In this document: positions 1 through 7,833 of the stretch, piece after piece
Position numbering within the stretch: the first letter of the stretch is position 1
Layout of the letters: each line of letters begins with the position of its first letter
Assembly: GCA_964431965.1 (NCBI GenBank)
Contig: CAYSLU010000032.1
Location: 1-50,357 of the forward strand
Origin: CAYSLU01 sp964431965
Lineage (GTDB): Bacteria > Verrucomicrobiota > Kiritimatiellia > CAIKKV01 > CAYSLU01
Direction: 5' to 3'
Length of the DNA: 50,357 bases
Position numbers and translations under genes: made by a program
The notes under the pieces: generated by a model
Databases searched by the model: none
Told to the model about the DNA's origin: nothing
The model's input: only the letters and a program-made list of their open reading frames with translations

Positions 1-536
1 AGGCCGTACGCCAGCGAGGCCGCCGTCGGCTCGTTGATGATGAGCAGCACTTCCAGGCCGGCGATGCGGCCCGCGTCCTTCGTCGCCTGCCGCTGGCTGT
101 CGTTGAAGTAGGCCGGCACCGTGACGACCGCCTGCGTGATCTTCTCGCCCAGGTACGCCTCCGCATCCGCACGGAGCTTCTGCAGAATCATCGACGAAAT
201 CTCGGGCGGCGAGAACAGGTCGTCGCCGATCTTCACGTGGGCGTCACCGTTCTTCGCGCGCACGACCTCGTACGGCACGAGCTCGATCTCCCGCTTCACC
301 TCTTCAAACTTCCGACCCATGAAGCGCTTGATCGAATAGACCGTGTGTTTCGGGTTCGTCACGGCCTGGCGCTTCGCCGCCTGGCCGACCAACCGGTCGC
401 CGCCCTTGGCAAATGCCACGACGGACGGGGTCGTCCGCGACCCTTCGGCATTCGGGATGACAACGGGCTGTCCGCCCTCCATCACGGCCATGCACGAATA
501 CGTCGTCCCCAAGTCTATTCCTAGGACCTTTGACAT
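1..536 (-). CDS. dnaK: Chaperone protein DnaK (Hsp70), N-terminal part, cut by the left edge
   Basis: ATP-dependent Hsp70 chaperone that binds exposed hydrophobic peptides in the cytoplasm with DnaJ and GrpE. About 178 codons are visible, all in the nucleotide-binding domain. The protein opens MSKVLGIDLGTTYSCMAV, with the phosphate-1 motif GIDLGTTYS near residues 6-14. It continues through the conserved GRKFEEVK stretch, VVTVPAYFNDSQRQATKDAG (phosphate 2) and IINEPTAASLAYG at the edge. The start ATG (534-536) has GAGGAG about 8 bases upstream. The reading frame is open to the edge, so the substrate domain lies outside. A sigma-54 promoter at 639-654 and two dyads farther upstream are annotated separately. 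No CIRCE (HrcA) element is seen upstream. The identity is certain. Confidence 0.98.
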   Translation of the reverse strand, partial: MSKVLGIDLGTTYSCMAVMEGGQPVVIPNAEGSRTTPSVVAFAKGGDRLVGQAAKRQAVTNPKHTVYSIKRFMGRKFEEVKREIELVPYEVVRAKNGDAHVKIGDDLFSPPEISSMILQKLRADAEAYLGEKITQAVVTVPAYFNDSQRQATKDAGRIAGLEVLLIINEPTAASLAYG

Positions 537-638
537 GGCGTGTTCTCCTCAGGCAATACCAACATGCACGGCGGGCCACTACTGGTTCACCGTACCTGTC
601 ACAGTTCCACGTGACACTCAGAAACCGACAGGAAGAAT

Positions 639-654
639 AGCAACCAGTGTGCCA
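639..654 (-). promoter_or_regulatory. Sigma-54 (RpoN) -24/-12 promoter of dnaK
   Basis: On the minus strand the sequence reads TGGCAC, then A, four bases (CTGG), then TTGCT. This matches the sigma-54 consensus TGGCAC-R-N4-TTGC-W with correct spacing. Transcription would start near 628, giving a leader of roughly 90 bases before the dnaK ATG. I see no good sigma-70 or heat-shock promoter between it and the gene. Sigma-54 control needs an activator ATPase bound upstream, and two candidate sites are present. Promoter function is inferred from sequence match only. Confidence 0.75.
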
Positions 655-757
655 GAACCGGCGAATGGTGCGGACCATCAACTTCAAGCATTTGCCCTGC
701 AATCTATTACGTTATTTGTCGCCTATGATCTCGACCGATATTGACGTCGATCAACAC

Positions 758-812
758 GCGAACAAATGTCGCACCTTGCCCCGTCATGACTGCAGGAGCG
801 TCACATTGTCGC
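758..812. promoter_or_regulatory. Two 15-bp dyads, candidate activator binding sites for the sigma-54 promoter
   Basis: Two similar imperfect palindromes lie at 758-772 (GCGAACAAATGTCGC) and 798-812 (GCGTCACATTGTCGC). Each is followed by ACCT, so the repeated block ends in TGTCGCACCT in both cases. Their centres are 40 bp apart, close to four helical turns, so a protein would bind the same face of DNA. They sit about 137 and 177 bp upstream of the predicted dnaK start point, a usual distance for enhancer-binding proteins of sigma-54 systems. The activator itself is not in this window. The remaining stretch 813-1210 upstream of the next gene holds only a 7-bp-stem hairpin at 1048-1067. Confidence 0.5.
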
Positions 813-1210
813 ACCTCAGGAAATCCTGTTCTTTGCCTGTCCTGGGGCCAGCATGAACGGAGAGGCCACCCAACGAGAGCGAGGAACCGCCGCACCCGGG
901 GCCGGCCGTGCCGCTTCCGCGCCGCCGGCCAACCGGAAGCAACAGCCCGCGATCACGCACGGCAGGGGCTCTTGTCTTGACTCATTTCAGGCCGGTCGGG
1001 ACGGAGCCCGGTCCAAAATGCAAAAGAACGCCCTTTCGGGGATGAAGGGACGACCTCTGTGTCGTCCGTTGACCGAGACTAGACCAAGACAAGCGGCCCT
1101 GTCACGCACGGGCCGCGCAGGCAGTTTGCGCTTGAATCCGGCCGAAGCACATGATCCCATGACGGGCGTTGCGACGGTCGTCCGCCCGGCACCCGACGGA
1201 GCCATTGTCC

Positions 1211-4135
1211 ATGACCACACCGAGCCTCTCCACTCGCCTCGCCCGCGCGACGGCCGAAGCACAGCATGAAGTCGAGCGCATCGAGGCCGAGCTCGATTTC
1301 GCGGAGCGCCTCTGCCGCCTGCACGGCGCAGCCGCGCCCGCGTGGCGGACGCTGATCGCGAGCGCCCGAGCCCGGATGGAGGCGGCGCTCGAGGCCCGGC
1401 GCTCCGACCGCATCCCCGACGCCGTCCGCGACGCGGAGCGGGCGCTCGCTCCGCTCGCCGCCATCGCCAAGACCTACACCGTTCACTGCGTGGGACACGC
1501 CCACATCGATATGAACTGGATGTGGTCCTGGCCGGAAACCGTCTCCATCACGCACGACACGTTCGCGACCGTGCTCCGGTTCATGGACGAGTTCCCCACC
1601 TTCACGTTCGCCCAAAGCCAGGCGAGCACCTACGCGATCATCGAGGCGCACCACCCGGCCATGCTGGACCGCATCCGCCAGCTCGTCGGCGAAGGCCGCT
1701 GGGAGGTCACGGCCAGCCACTGGGTCGAAGGCGACAAGAACCTGGCCGGCGGCGAAAGCCTCTGCCGCCACCTGCTCTATACGAGGCGCTACATGCAGCG
1801 GCTCTTCGGGCTCGCACCCGAGGATGTGGCCATCGACTGGTCGCCCGACACCTTCGGCCATCCCGCGACCGTCCCGTCCTACCTCGCGCGCGGCGGCGTC
1901 CGCCATCTCTACCTGCACCGCCCCGGCGTCCACACGCCGGCCAAGCCCGAGGCGTTCTGGTGGGAGGGGCCCGACGGATCGCGCGTGCTGGTCCGGAACG
2001 ACATGGCGCTCGGGTACAACGGGGTGATCGCCCCCGCGATCATCCCCCACCTCGAGCGCTTCGTGACGCTCACCGGCGGGCGCGACTTCCTCTTCGTCTA
2101 CGGCGTGGGCGACCACGGCGGGGGCCCCACCCGGCGCGACATCCGGCGCGCCCTCGACATGGACGCCTGGCCCGTGTTCCCGCGCTTCCGCTTCTCCACC
2201 GCGCGCGCCTTCTACGACGCGCTCGAGACCGCCGGCGCGCGCCTGCCCGTCGTCCGGGGCGAGCTGAACACGGAGTTCACCGGCTGCTACACCACGCAGT
2301 CACTGATCAAGAAGGCCAACCGGTTCGCCGAGAGCCGGCTGATCGACGCCGAGGCCGCTGCGGCTGTCGCGCATGCGGCGGCCGGCCACGCCTACCCGGC
2401 GGAAGCCCTGGCCGAGGCGTGGCGCGACACGCTCTTCTCGCACTTCCACGACATTCTTCCCGGATCGGGCGTCCACGACACCCGCACGTACGCGCACGGC
2501 CTCTACCAGAAGACCGTGGCCGCCACGTCCATGATCGAACTGCTCGCCCTGCGCCGCCTGGCCTCGCAGGTGGACACATCGGCCGCGTCCGAAGCGCCTC
2601 CGGCCGAGCCCCCGCCCTCTCGCCTGGCGGACCGCGCCGGCGCGGGAGTGGGCTACCGGGCGAACGACGGCGAACTCGTCCGCTCCGACCAGACCATCGG
2701 CCAGGGGCCGCGCCCCTTCGTGGTCTTCAACCCGACAGCCTTCGACCGCCACGACGTGATCGACGTCACCGTGTGGGACAACGGCCCGGGCGGCGGCGTC
2801 CCGCTCAAGGACCGCTCCTTCCGCGTCGTCGCGCCCGACGGCCGCATCATCCCCGCGCAAGTGGTGGAAACCGGCGGATACTGGGGCCATGCGTTCGCCA
2901 CGCTGGCCTTCCCGGCCGCCGTCCCGGGTCTGGGCTATGCCCTGCATATCGTCGAGGAGGACGCCGCCCCGGCCGGAAGAGAGAAGGGACTCTCCGCCGC
3001 CCGCCTGACCGGCAGCCGGCACCACTGCTCCTACGCGCCGCCCGAGCGGGCCAGCGAAGGCATGGAGAACGACGAGGTGCGCGTCGCGCTCGACCCGCGA
3101 ACCGGGGGGATCCGATCGCTTCTCGACAAGCGGTCGGGCATCGACCTCATCGATCCATCCTCCGGCGGAGCCTCTCTCGAATACGCCGTGGAGCGGGCGA
3201 TCCCGATGTCCGCGTGGTCCATCAACAACGCCGGCCCGGTCCAGGCGCCCGAAGTCCGGGCCGTCCGCCGCACGCTCGAGGGCCCGCACCGCGCCGCCAT
3301 CGCGGTGGACCTGCGCGTCCGGGAGTCGGACCTGACGGTGACCTACGAACTACGCGCCGGCGACCCGAAGCTGCACGTGACGGTGCGGGGCACCTGGTTC
3401 CAGCGCGGAGCGCCCGAGTCGGGCATCCCGTCGCTGGCCTTCGCGATCCCCCTCGCACTGGACGGAGCCACAGCCCGCTACGAGATCCCGTTCGGATCGA
3501 TCGAGCGCGACCTCAGCGGCGGCGAAGAGGTGCCCGCGCTCCAGTGGGCCATGGCCGCCGGGACCACGCGCGCCGCGGGACAGCGGCGCGGACGGGCCGC
3601 CGGCTGCCTGCTGCTGAACGACAGCAAGCACGGCCACTCGCTCCATGGCCATGTGTTGCGCCTCACCTTGATCCGCAGCGCATACGAGCCGGACATCCTG
3701 CCGGAGATCGGCCGGCACGACATCCGGATGGCCATCCGCCCGTTCGCCGGAGTCCTGCCGGTGTCCGAGGCCATGTGCGAGGGGCAGGCGTTCAATCGCG
3801 CGCTGCGCCCGGTCGGCACAGACGCCCATGCCGGCCCCCTGCCTCCCGAGTTCGCCATCGTGCGCGTCTCGCCCGGACCGGTCATCGTAAGCGGCGTGAA
3901 GCGAGCCGAGGAATCGGACGCGCTGATCGTGCGGCTGGTCAACCCGGATCCCGTGCCCCGCACCAGCCGCATCGAGCTGGCGTCGCACGCCGCCGGCCGC
4001 GTGCGGGACGCCGGCGAAGTCGATCTGATCGAGCGGCCCGTGTCGGGACGCGCCGTCCGCCGGTCGGGGCGAAGCGTCACGGCCCGCGTCCCAGCCTTCG
4101 GCATCACAGCCGTCCGAATCGACCTGAAGCCATAG
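1211..4135 (+). CDS. Alpha-mannosidase, glycoside hydrolase family 38
   Basis: Retaining zinc-dependent alpha-mannosidase that releases terminal alpha-mannose from glycans (974 aa). The catalytic barrel starts near residue 90 with VGHAHIDMNW, whose His98 and Asp100 match the family zinc ligands. DWSPDTFGH carries the presumed nucleophile Asp213, and HFHDILPGSG in the middle supplies the later zinc histidine. A helical leader (1-85) precedes the barrel, and the long beta-rich C-terminal half is typical of GH38. I chose the ATG at 1211 because GGAG lies 9 bases upstream; an in-frame ATG at 1169 lacks that support. No signal peptide is evident, so it probably acts in the cytoplasm on imported oligosaccharides. 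The next gene follows 38 bases downstream. Confidence 0.95.
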   Translation: MTTPSLSTRLARATAEAQHEVERIEAELDFAERLCRLHGAAAPAWRTLIASARARMEAALEARRSDRIPDAVRDAERALAPLAAIAKTYTVHCVGHAHIDMNWMWSWPETVSITHDTFATVLRFMDEFPTFTFAQSQASTYAIIEAHHPAMLDRIRQLVGEGRWEVTASHWVEGDKNLAGGESLCRHLLYTRRYMQRLFGLAPEDVAIDWSPDTFGHPATVPSYLARGGVRHLYLHRPGVHTPAKPEAFWWEGPDGSRVLVRNDMALGYNGVIAPAIIPHLERFVTLTGGRDFLFVYGVGDHGGGPTRRDIRRALDMDAWPVFPRFRFSTARAFYDALETAGARLPVVRGELNTEFTGCYTTQSLIKKANRFAESRLIDAEAAAAVAHAAAGHAYPAEALAEAWRDTLFSHFHDILPGSGVHDTRTYAHGLYQKTVAATSMIELLALRRLASQVDTSAASEAPPAEPPPSRLADRAGAGVGYRANDGELVRSDQTIGQGPRPFVVFNPTAFDRHDVIDVTVWDNGPGGGVPLKDRSFRVVAPDGRIIPAQVVETGGYWGHAFATLAFPAAVPGLGYALHIVEEDAAPAGREKGLSAARLTGSRHHCSYAPPERASEGMENDEVRVALDPRTGGIRSLLDKRSGIDLIDPSSGGASLEYAVERAIPMSAWSINNAGPVQAPEVRAVRRTLEGPHRAAIAVDLRVRESDLTVTYELRAGDPKLHVTVRGTWFQRGAPESGIPSLAFAIPLALDGATARYEIPFGSIERDLSGGEEVPALQWAMAAGTTRAAGQRRGRAAGCLLLNDSKHGHSLHGHVLRLTLIRSAYEPDILPEIGRHDIRMAIRPFAGVLPVSEAMCEGQAFNRALRPVGTDAHAGPLPPEFAIVRVSPGPVIVSGVKRAEESDALIVRLVNPDPVPRTSRIELASHAAGRVRDAGEVDLIERPVSGRAVRRSGRSVTARVPAFGITAVRIDLKP

Positions 4136-4173
4136 AAGCCTGCCGGCCTCGCCCGGCGCGGAAGGAGACACAC

Positions 4174-6276
4174 ATGCTACGGATTCCGACCGTTCGAGCG
4201 ATCGCCGCCCTGGCGCTCGCCATCGCGTCTGCGTCGGCAGCGCCCGCCTTCGCGGCCGGCAGCAGGGGCCAGCCCGACAACCCCTTCGCCTTGCCGCAGT
4301 TCGCCGCCGAACAGCAGCTGCTTCAGATGCAGCTCCAGCAGCTCATCATGCAGCAGGACATGGCCCAGGCCGAGCGCGTCCTGAAGGCCGCCATCGAGCG
4401 CAACCCCTCTGTCGGCGCCAACTACTACAACCTGGCGTGCATCCTCGCGCGGCAGGGCCATGGCGACCAGGCGCTGAGCCACCTCCAGCGCGCGGTGGCC
4501 ACGGGGTTCGCCGACGCCGGCTCGCTGGTTCGCGACCCGGACCTCGACGCCGTCCGAAAGGAGCCGGGGTTCGCCGCCGTCCTTTCCGAAGCCGAGGAGA
4601 CCGCACGTCGCGCCGCGACCGAAGAGAGCCGGTTCGCCATCGTGCCCATTCGCGACGGTGTCGCGGCGGTGACGGAGTCGAACGTGATCTGGGAGGGCCT
4701 GTCCGGCGTCTTCCGGTGCGGGTTCTCGCTGCCACCCGCTCCGCCTCCCGCCGAGCTGGGCATCCGCGCCCCGGGCCAGGCCGGAGACCTGGTCCGGGGC
4801 TGGCTGCGCGGCGGCACGGCCGGCGGCCTCTACGGCGTGCTCTACGACAACCACGACGACGGGCACAGCGCCCTCGCCGTCGGCGACTTCCCCGGCCTGA
4901 CCCGGATCCGGTATGCCCCGGCGGTGAGCCAGGCCCGGCTCGCCAGCGGGCTCCAGGTCGCCTTCCTCTACAATCTGCCCACGCTCGGCAACTCATCGAC
5001 CGCCATGACGGAAGGCCCGTTCTGGCGAAGCCTCCCGCGCCTGGCCCTGATCAATCCGAGCATGGCCGCCATGCTGTACAACCAGTACGCGAACAATCAC
5101 CTCTACGTCTACCCGACCCATCGGGACATCGACGACGACCACGGCGACACGTTCGCCGCCAACACGCCCTACGTGGTCGCCTGCGCGGGGTCCTCCGGCG
5201 CGGACCAGGCATTCCTCCGGGCGCTCGCCTGCACGATAGCGGCCTTTCCGGCGGAGACCCGGCGCGCGCTGACGCTCTCGGGCACGCTGGCGCCGACGCT
5301 CCAGATGATCCTGCGCTCCACGGCCCGCACGCTCGCAAAGCCGGCGGACTACCTCACGGGGGCGGCCCACCCCACCGCGCTTGATGGCGCCGCCCTGGAC
5401 GTCGACCGGATGGTGACCGTCGCGCACGAGATGGCGCCCGACGCCCTGCCCCCGAGCATCCATCTCCGCGTGGTCCAGGAAGACACCGGCGTGCCCGGCA
5501 TCGACTTCTTCGATGTCCCGAACCGCGAGCGGCTGTTCGACTCGCCGTCGGCCATCGCCCGCCTGTTCCGCTCCGTGAAGTACCAGCGGCGCATGGTCGT
5601 GACCGCGGAAGGCAGCCGAGACCTGAACGCCCGACCGCTCACCTACCGGTGGGCGGTGCTCCGCGGGAACCCCGAGACGGTCCGCATCAAGCCCTTGAAC
5701 CCGGCCGGCTCAATGGTCGAGATCACCGTGGCCTGGCACGAGCCGCGCCCGATCCAGGCCGGATCAAAGGTCACGTCGCCCCGCGTGGACATCGGCGCGT
5801 TCGTCCACAACGGCGTGCACTACTCCGCGCCGGCCTTCGTCAGCTTCTTCTGCTACCCCAACGAGAAGCGGACCTACGCCGAGGACCACCGGATCCGCTC
5901 GGTCGAGTACCGCACGCCGAAGGCCGGCGTCCCGTACGTCGATCCGGCGATCGACCTGCCGAAGGACTGGCGCGACGACTACCGCTACGACGGAGCGGGC
6001 CGCCTGATCGGCTGGACGCGCGCACGCGTCACGGAGACCGAGGAGTTCACGAGCGACGGCGCGCTCGTCATGACCAAGGACCGGCTGGGCCGGCCGCTGA
6101 AGGCACGCGTGGTTCAGTACGCCGGAACCCCGGCCGCGCCCGGCGTCGCCCCCACGCTCCGCCAGCTCCCGACCGACATGGTCCTCCGCTACGCCTACCG
6201 CTCCGACGCCGACCGCGTCGGCTACATCACCGGCCGAATCACCCCGGGTTCCCCCGATGCGCCGGCCGCTCCGTGA
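4174..6276 (+). CDS. Secreted protein of unknown function with a TPR segment
   Basis: 700-aa protein with a clear signal peptide (residues 1-28, ending AAPAFAAG). After a Gln-rich helix (about 44-62) comes a TPR-type segment, with YYNLACILARQG near 84-95 and a DPDLDAVRKEPGF ending seen in many TPR proteins. The following 550 residues match no family I can name. They contain Asp/His-rich stretches (YDNHDDGHSAL, HRDIDDDHGDTFAANTPYV) and a C-terminal YRYDGAGRLIGWTR motif resembling one YD/RHS repeat. The start ATG has GAAGGAGA upstream, and the gene follows the mannosidase closely, so the two are probably co-transcribed. The frame stays open far upstream through the mannosidase gene, but only the part from 4174 is real. 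No function is assigned. Confidence 0.85.
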   Translation: MLRIPTVRAIAALALAIASASAAPAFAAGSRGQPDNPFALPQFAAEQQLLQMQLQQLIMQQDMAQAERVLKAAIERNPSVGANYYNLACILARQGHGDQALSHLQRAVATGFADAGSLVRDPDLDAVRKEPGFAAVLSEAEETARRAATEESRFAIVPIRDGVAAVTESNVIWEGLSGVFRCGFSLPPAPPPAELGIRAPGQAGDLVRGWLRGGTAGGLYGVLYDNHDDGHSALAVGDFPGLTRIRYAPAVSQARLASGLQVAFLYNLPTLGNSSTAMTEGPFWRSLPRLALINPSMAAMLYNQYANNHLYVYPTHRDIDDDHGDTFAANTPYVVACAGSSGADQAFLRALACTIAAFPAETRRALTLSGTLAPTLQMILRSTARTLAKPADYLTGAAHPTALDGAALDVDRMVTVAHEMAPDALPPSIHLRVVQEDTGVPGIDFFDVPNRERLFDSPSAIARLFRSVKYQRRMVVTAEGSRDLNARPLTYRWAVLRGNPETVRIKPLNPAGSMVEITVAWHEPRPIQAGSKVTSPRVDIGAFVHNGVHYSAPAFVSFFCYPNEKRTYAEDHRIRSVEYRTPKAGVPYVDPAIDLPKDWRDDYRYDGAGRLIGWTRARVTETEEFTSDGALVMTKDRLGRPLKARVVQYAGTPAAPGVAPTLRQLPTDMVLRYAYRSDADRVGYITGRITPGSPDAPAAP

Positions 6277-6467
6277 ACCGGCCACCATCCGAGGACAAGA
6301 GATCGATGAAGCGGGTCGAGTACGTGTAGCCGAGAGAGTGTCGAGACTAAGTGTGCGAGCACGTGAAGAGCAAGCCCGGACTCTTCATCCCCACACTTCG
6401 CCGGATACGCGTACTCCCGCTCTTCCTCGCCATCTCCGCCCCGGCCACGACTGGCCCCAAACTGTGG

Positions 6468-6487
6468 CACGGGCCTCCCGGCCCGTG
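6468..6487. repeat. REP-like hairpin in the 6277-6665 gap
   Basis: CACGGGC and GCCCGTG form a perfect 7-bp stem around a 6-base loop. The flank reads GTGGCACGGGC, similar to the core of the element at 18093-18131, suggesting one family of intergenic palindromes. The rest of the 389-base gap holds no convincing open frame or terminator. Confidence 0.45.
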
Positions 6488-6665
6488 TTGACGGCGTGTT
6501 GCCGTTCGCCTCTCCGCGCCTGCCGTGTCTCCAGCGCAGCGGGTGGTGAATCTTGCTCTTTCTGGTAAACCAAATGTGTAGTCATTTGTGAGACAGCACG
6601 CTAGTTTCTTCGTGAGAAGCACAAGATCGAGGTCAGCCCATCGTCCTCAGTAACCGAGGTGTGCC

Positions 6666-7685
6666 ATGAAAGAGTCCGTCCAAAGGAAGCAGGTCGCGTG
6701 GCCGAAGATCATGGTGTGGGGAGCCCTCGCCGCCATGGTGCTGGCCGCGGCGGGGATCACACTGGCGAAGAAGACCCGAAGGATGGAAGACGTCGTTCTC
6801 GCAACAGCCACTCAGCCGATCGGAGCCGTCGTTTGCGTGGCGTTGGAGAAGGGCTACTTTGAGCAGGAAGGGCTGCGCATCGTCACCCAGCCCTACGCCA
6901 GCGGCAAGGACGCCCTGCAGGCCGTGATGGACGGCAAGGCCGAGGTCTGCGAGGTGGCTGAAACGCCGGTGGTGCTGGCGGTCCTCCAGGGCAAACCTGC
7001 CCGGATCTTCGCCTCTGTCGCCTGGAGCCAGAAGAACATGGCGCTCGTGGGCCGCTCGGACCGCGGGATACGGGATCCGGCGGATCTGCGCGGAAAGAAG
7101 ATCGGGGTCACGATGCGGACCAACGGCGAGTTCTTCCTGCACCAGTTCCTTACCTCACGTGGGATCGCGCGCTCCGATGTCCAGGTCGAAAACATCGCGC
7201 CGACCGGCATGGTGGCGAGGCTTACGGAGGGCACGGTGGATGCCGTCGCGACGTGGAATCCGCACGTCGCCAAGTTGCAGAAGCGACTCGGAACGAACGC
7301 CGTCGTCTACCACGATGTCAGCTACGTGTGGACCTGGAACATGGCGACCAAGACCGCTTATCTGGACGCGCGGCCGCGCACGGTGCAGAAGATCCTGCGG
7401 GCTGTGCTGCGGGCGGGCGAGTTTGTCCAGGCGAACCCGGCGGAGGCCCAGGCCATCGTTGCCGCGCGCACCGAAATGGACCCCGCCATTCTGGCCGAGA
7501 TATGGGGAGTCTTCTCCTTCGGCGTCGGGATCGAGAACATGCTGCTGGGGTCCCTGAACAGCCAGGCAGCGTGGGCCATCGAGAGCGGACTGAGCGATGC
7601 AAAGGAACGACCGGACTTCCGCAAGGTGATCCACACGAAGGCGCTCAGGGAACTGAAGCCCGAGGCGGTCCTCCTCCGCGACTGA
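6666..7685 (+). CDS. ABC-transporter substrate-binding protein, SsuA/TauA/THI5-like
   Basis: 339-aa periplasmic-binding-protein fold with one N-terminal hydrophobic anchor (about residues 14-34). The mature part begins with VVLATATQPIGAVVCVALEKGYFEQEGL, whose last residues are the hallmark of the sulfonate/nitrate/thiamine-precursor binding family. ADLRGKKIGV and a DAVATWNPH hinge follow, both typical. The ligand cannot be read from sequence; candidates are alkanesulfonates, taurine, nitrate or pyrimidine precursors. No permease or ATPase gene is adjacent, so it is an orphan or works with distant subunits. The ATG at 6666 is preceded by a weak GAGGTG. A tandem repeat and then a convergent pump gene follow. 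Confidence 0.88.
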   Translation: MKESVQRKQVAWPKIMVWGALAAMVLAAAGITLAKKTRRMEDVVLATATQPIGAVVCVALEKGYFEQEGLRIVTQPYASGKDALQAVMDGKAEVCEVAETPVVLAVLQGKPARIFASVAWSQKNMALVGRSDRGIRDPADLRGKKIGVTMRTNGEFFLHQFLTSRGIARSDVQVENIAPTGMVARLTEGTVDAVATWNPHVAKLQKRLGTNAVVYHDVSYVWTWNMATKTAYLDARPRTVQKILRAVLRAGEFVQANPAEAQAIVAARTEMDPAILAEIWGVFSFGVGIENMLLGSLNSQAAWAIESGLSDAKERPDFRKVIHTKALRELKPEAVLLRD

Positions 7686-7692
7686 GGCACCC

Positions 7693-7739
7693 GCATGCGA
7701 AGGGTCACGCATGCGAAGGGTCAGCATGCGAAGGGTCAG
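7693..7739. repeat. Three tandem copies of a 15-16 bp repeat
   Basis: GCATGCGAAGGGTCA occurs three times head to tail (from 7693, 7709 and 7724); the first and last units carry one extra base. Each unit contains the palindrome GCATGC. It lies between the convergent solute-binding and cusA-like genes. I see no coding or terminator role. Confidence 0.85.
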
Positions 7740-7833
7740 GGCTCGTCATTCGCCATTTTCGGGCCTTCAGAACGTGCACCAGCCGGACTGACCATCGTGC
7801 ATGGGACGCCGTCACCCGGCGCGTCTTGAGCAG

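Noticed and set aside
537..1210. CIRCE/HrcA element upstream of dnaK
   Set aside because: No TTAGCACTC/GAGTGCTAA pair is present; the dyads there have a different sequence.
1342..4173. Open frame running in phase with the TPR protein through the mannosidase gene
   Set aside because: It is a GC-rich shadow: Arg/Pro-rich translation with no motifs, no ribosome site, and fully inside GH38 coding sequence. The real start is 4174.
5960..6276. RHS/YD-repeat toxin C terminus
   Set aside because: Only one YD-like motif is present, with no repeat array, toxin domain or immunity gene.
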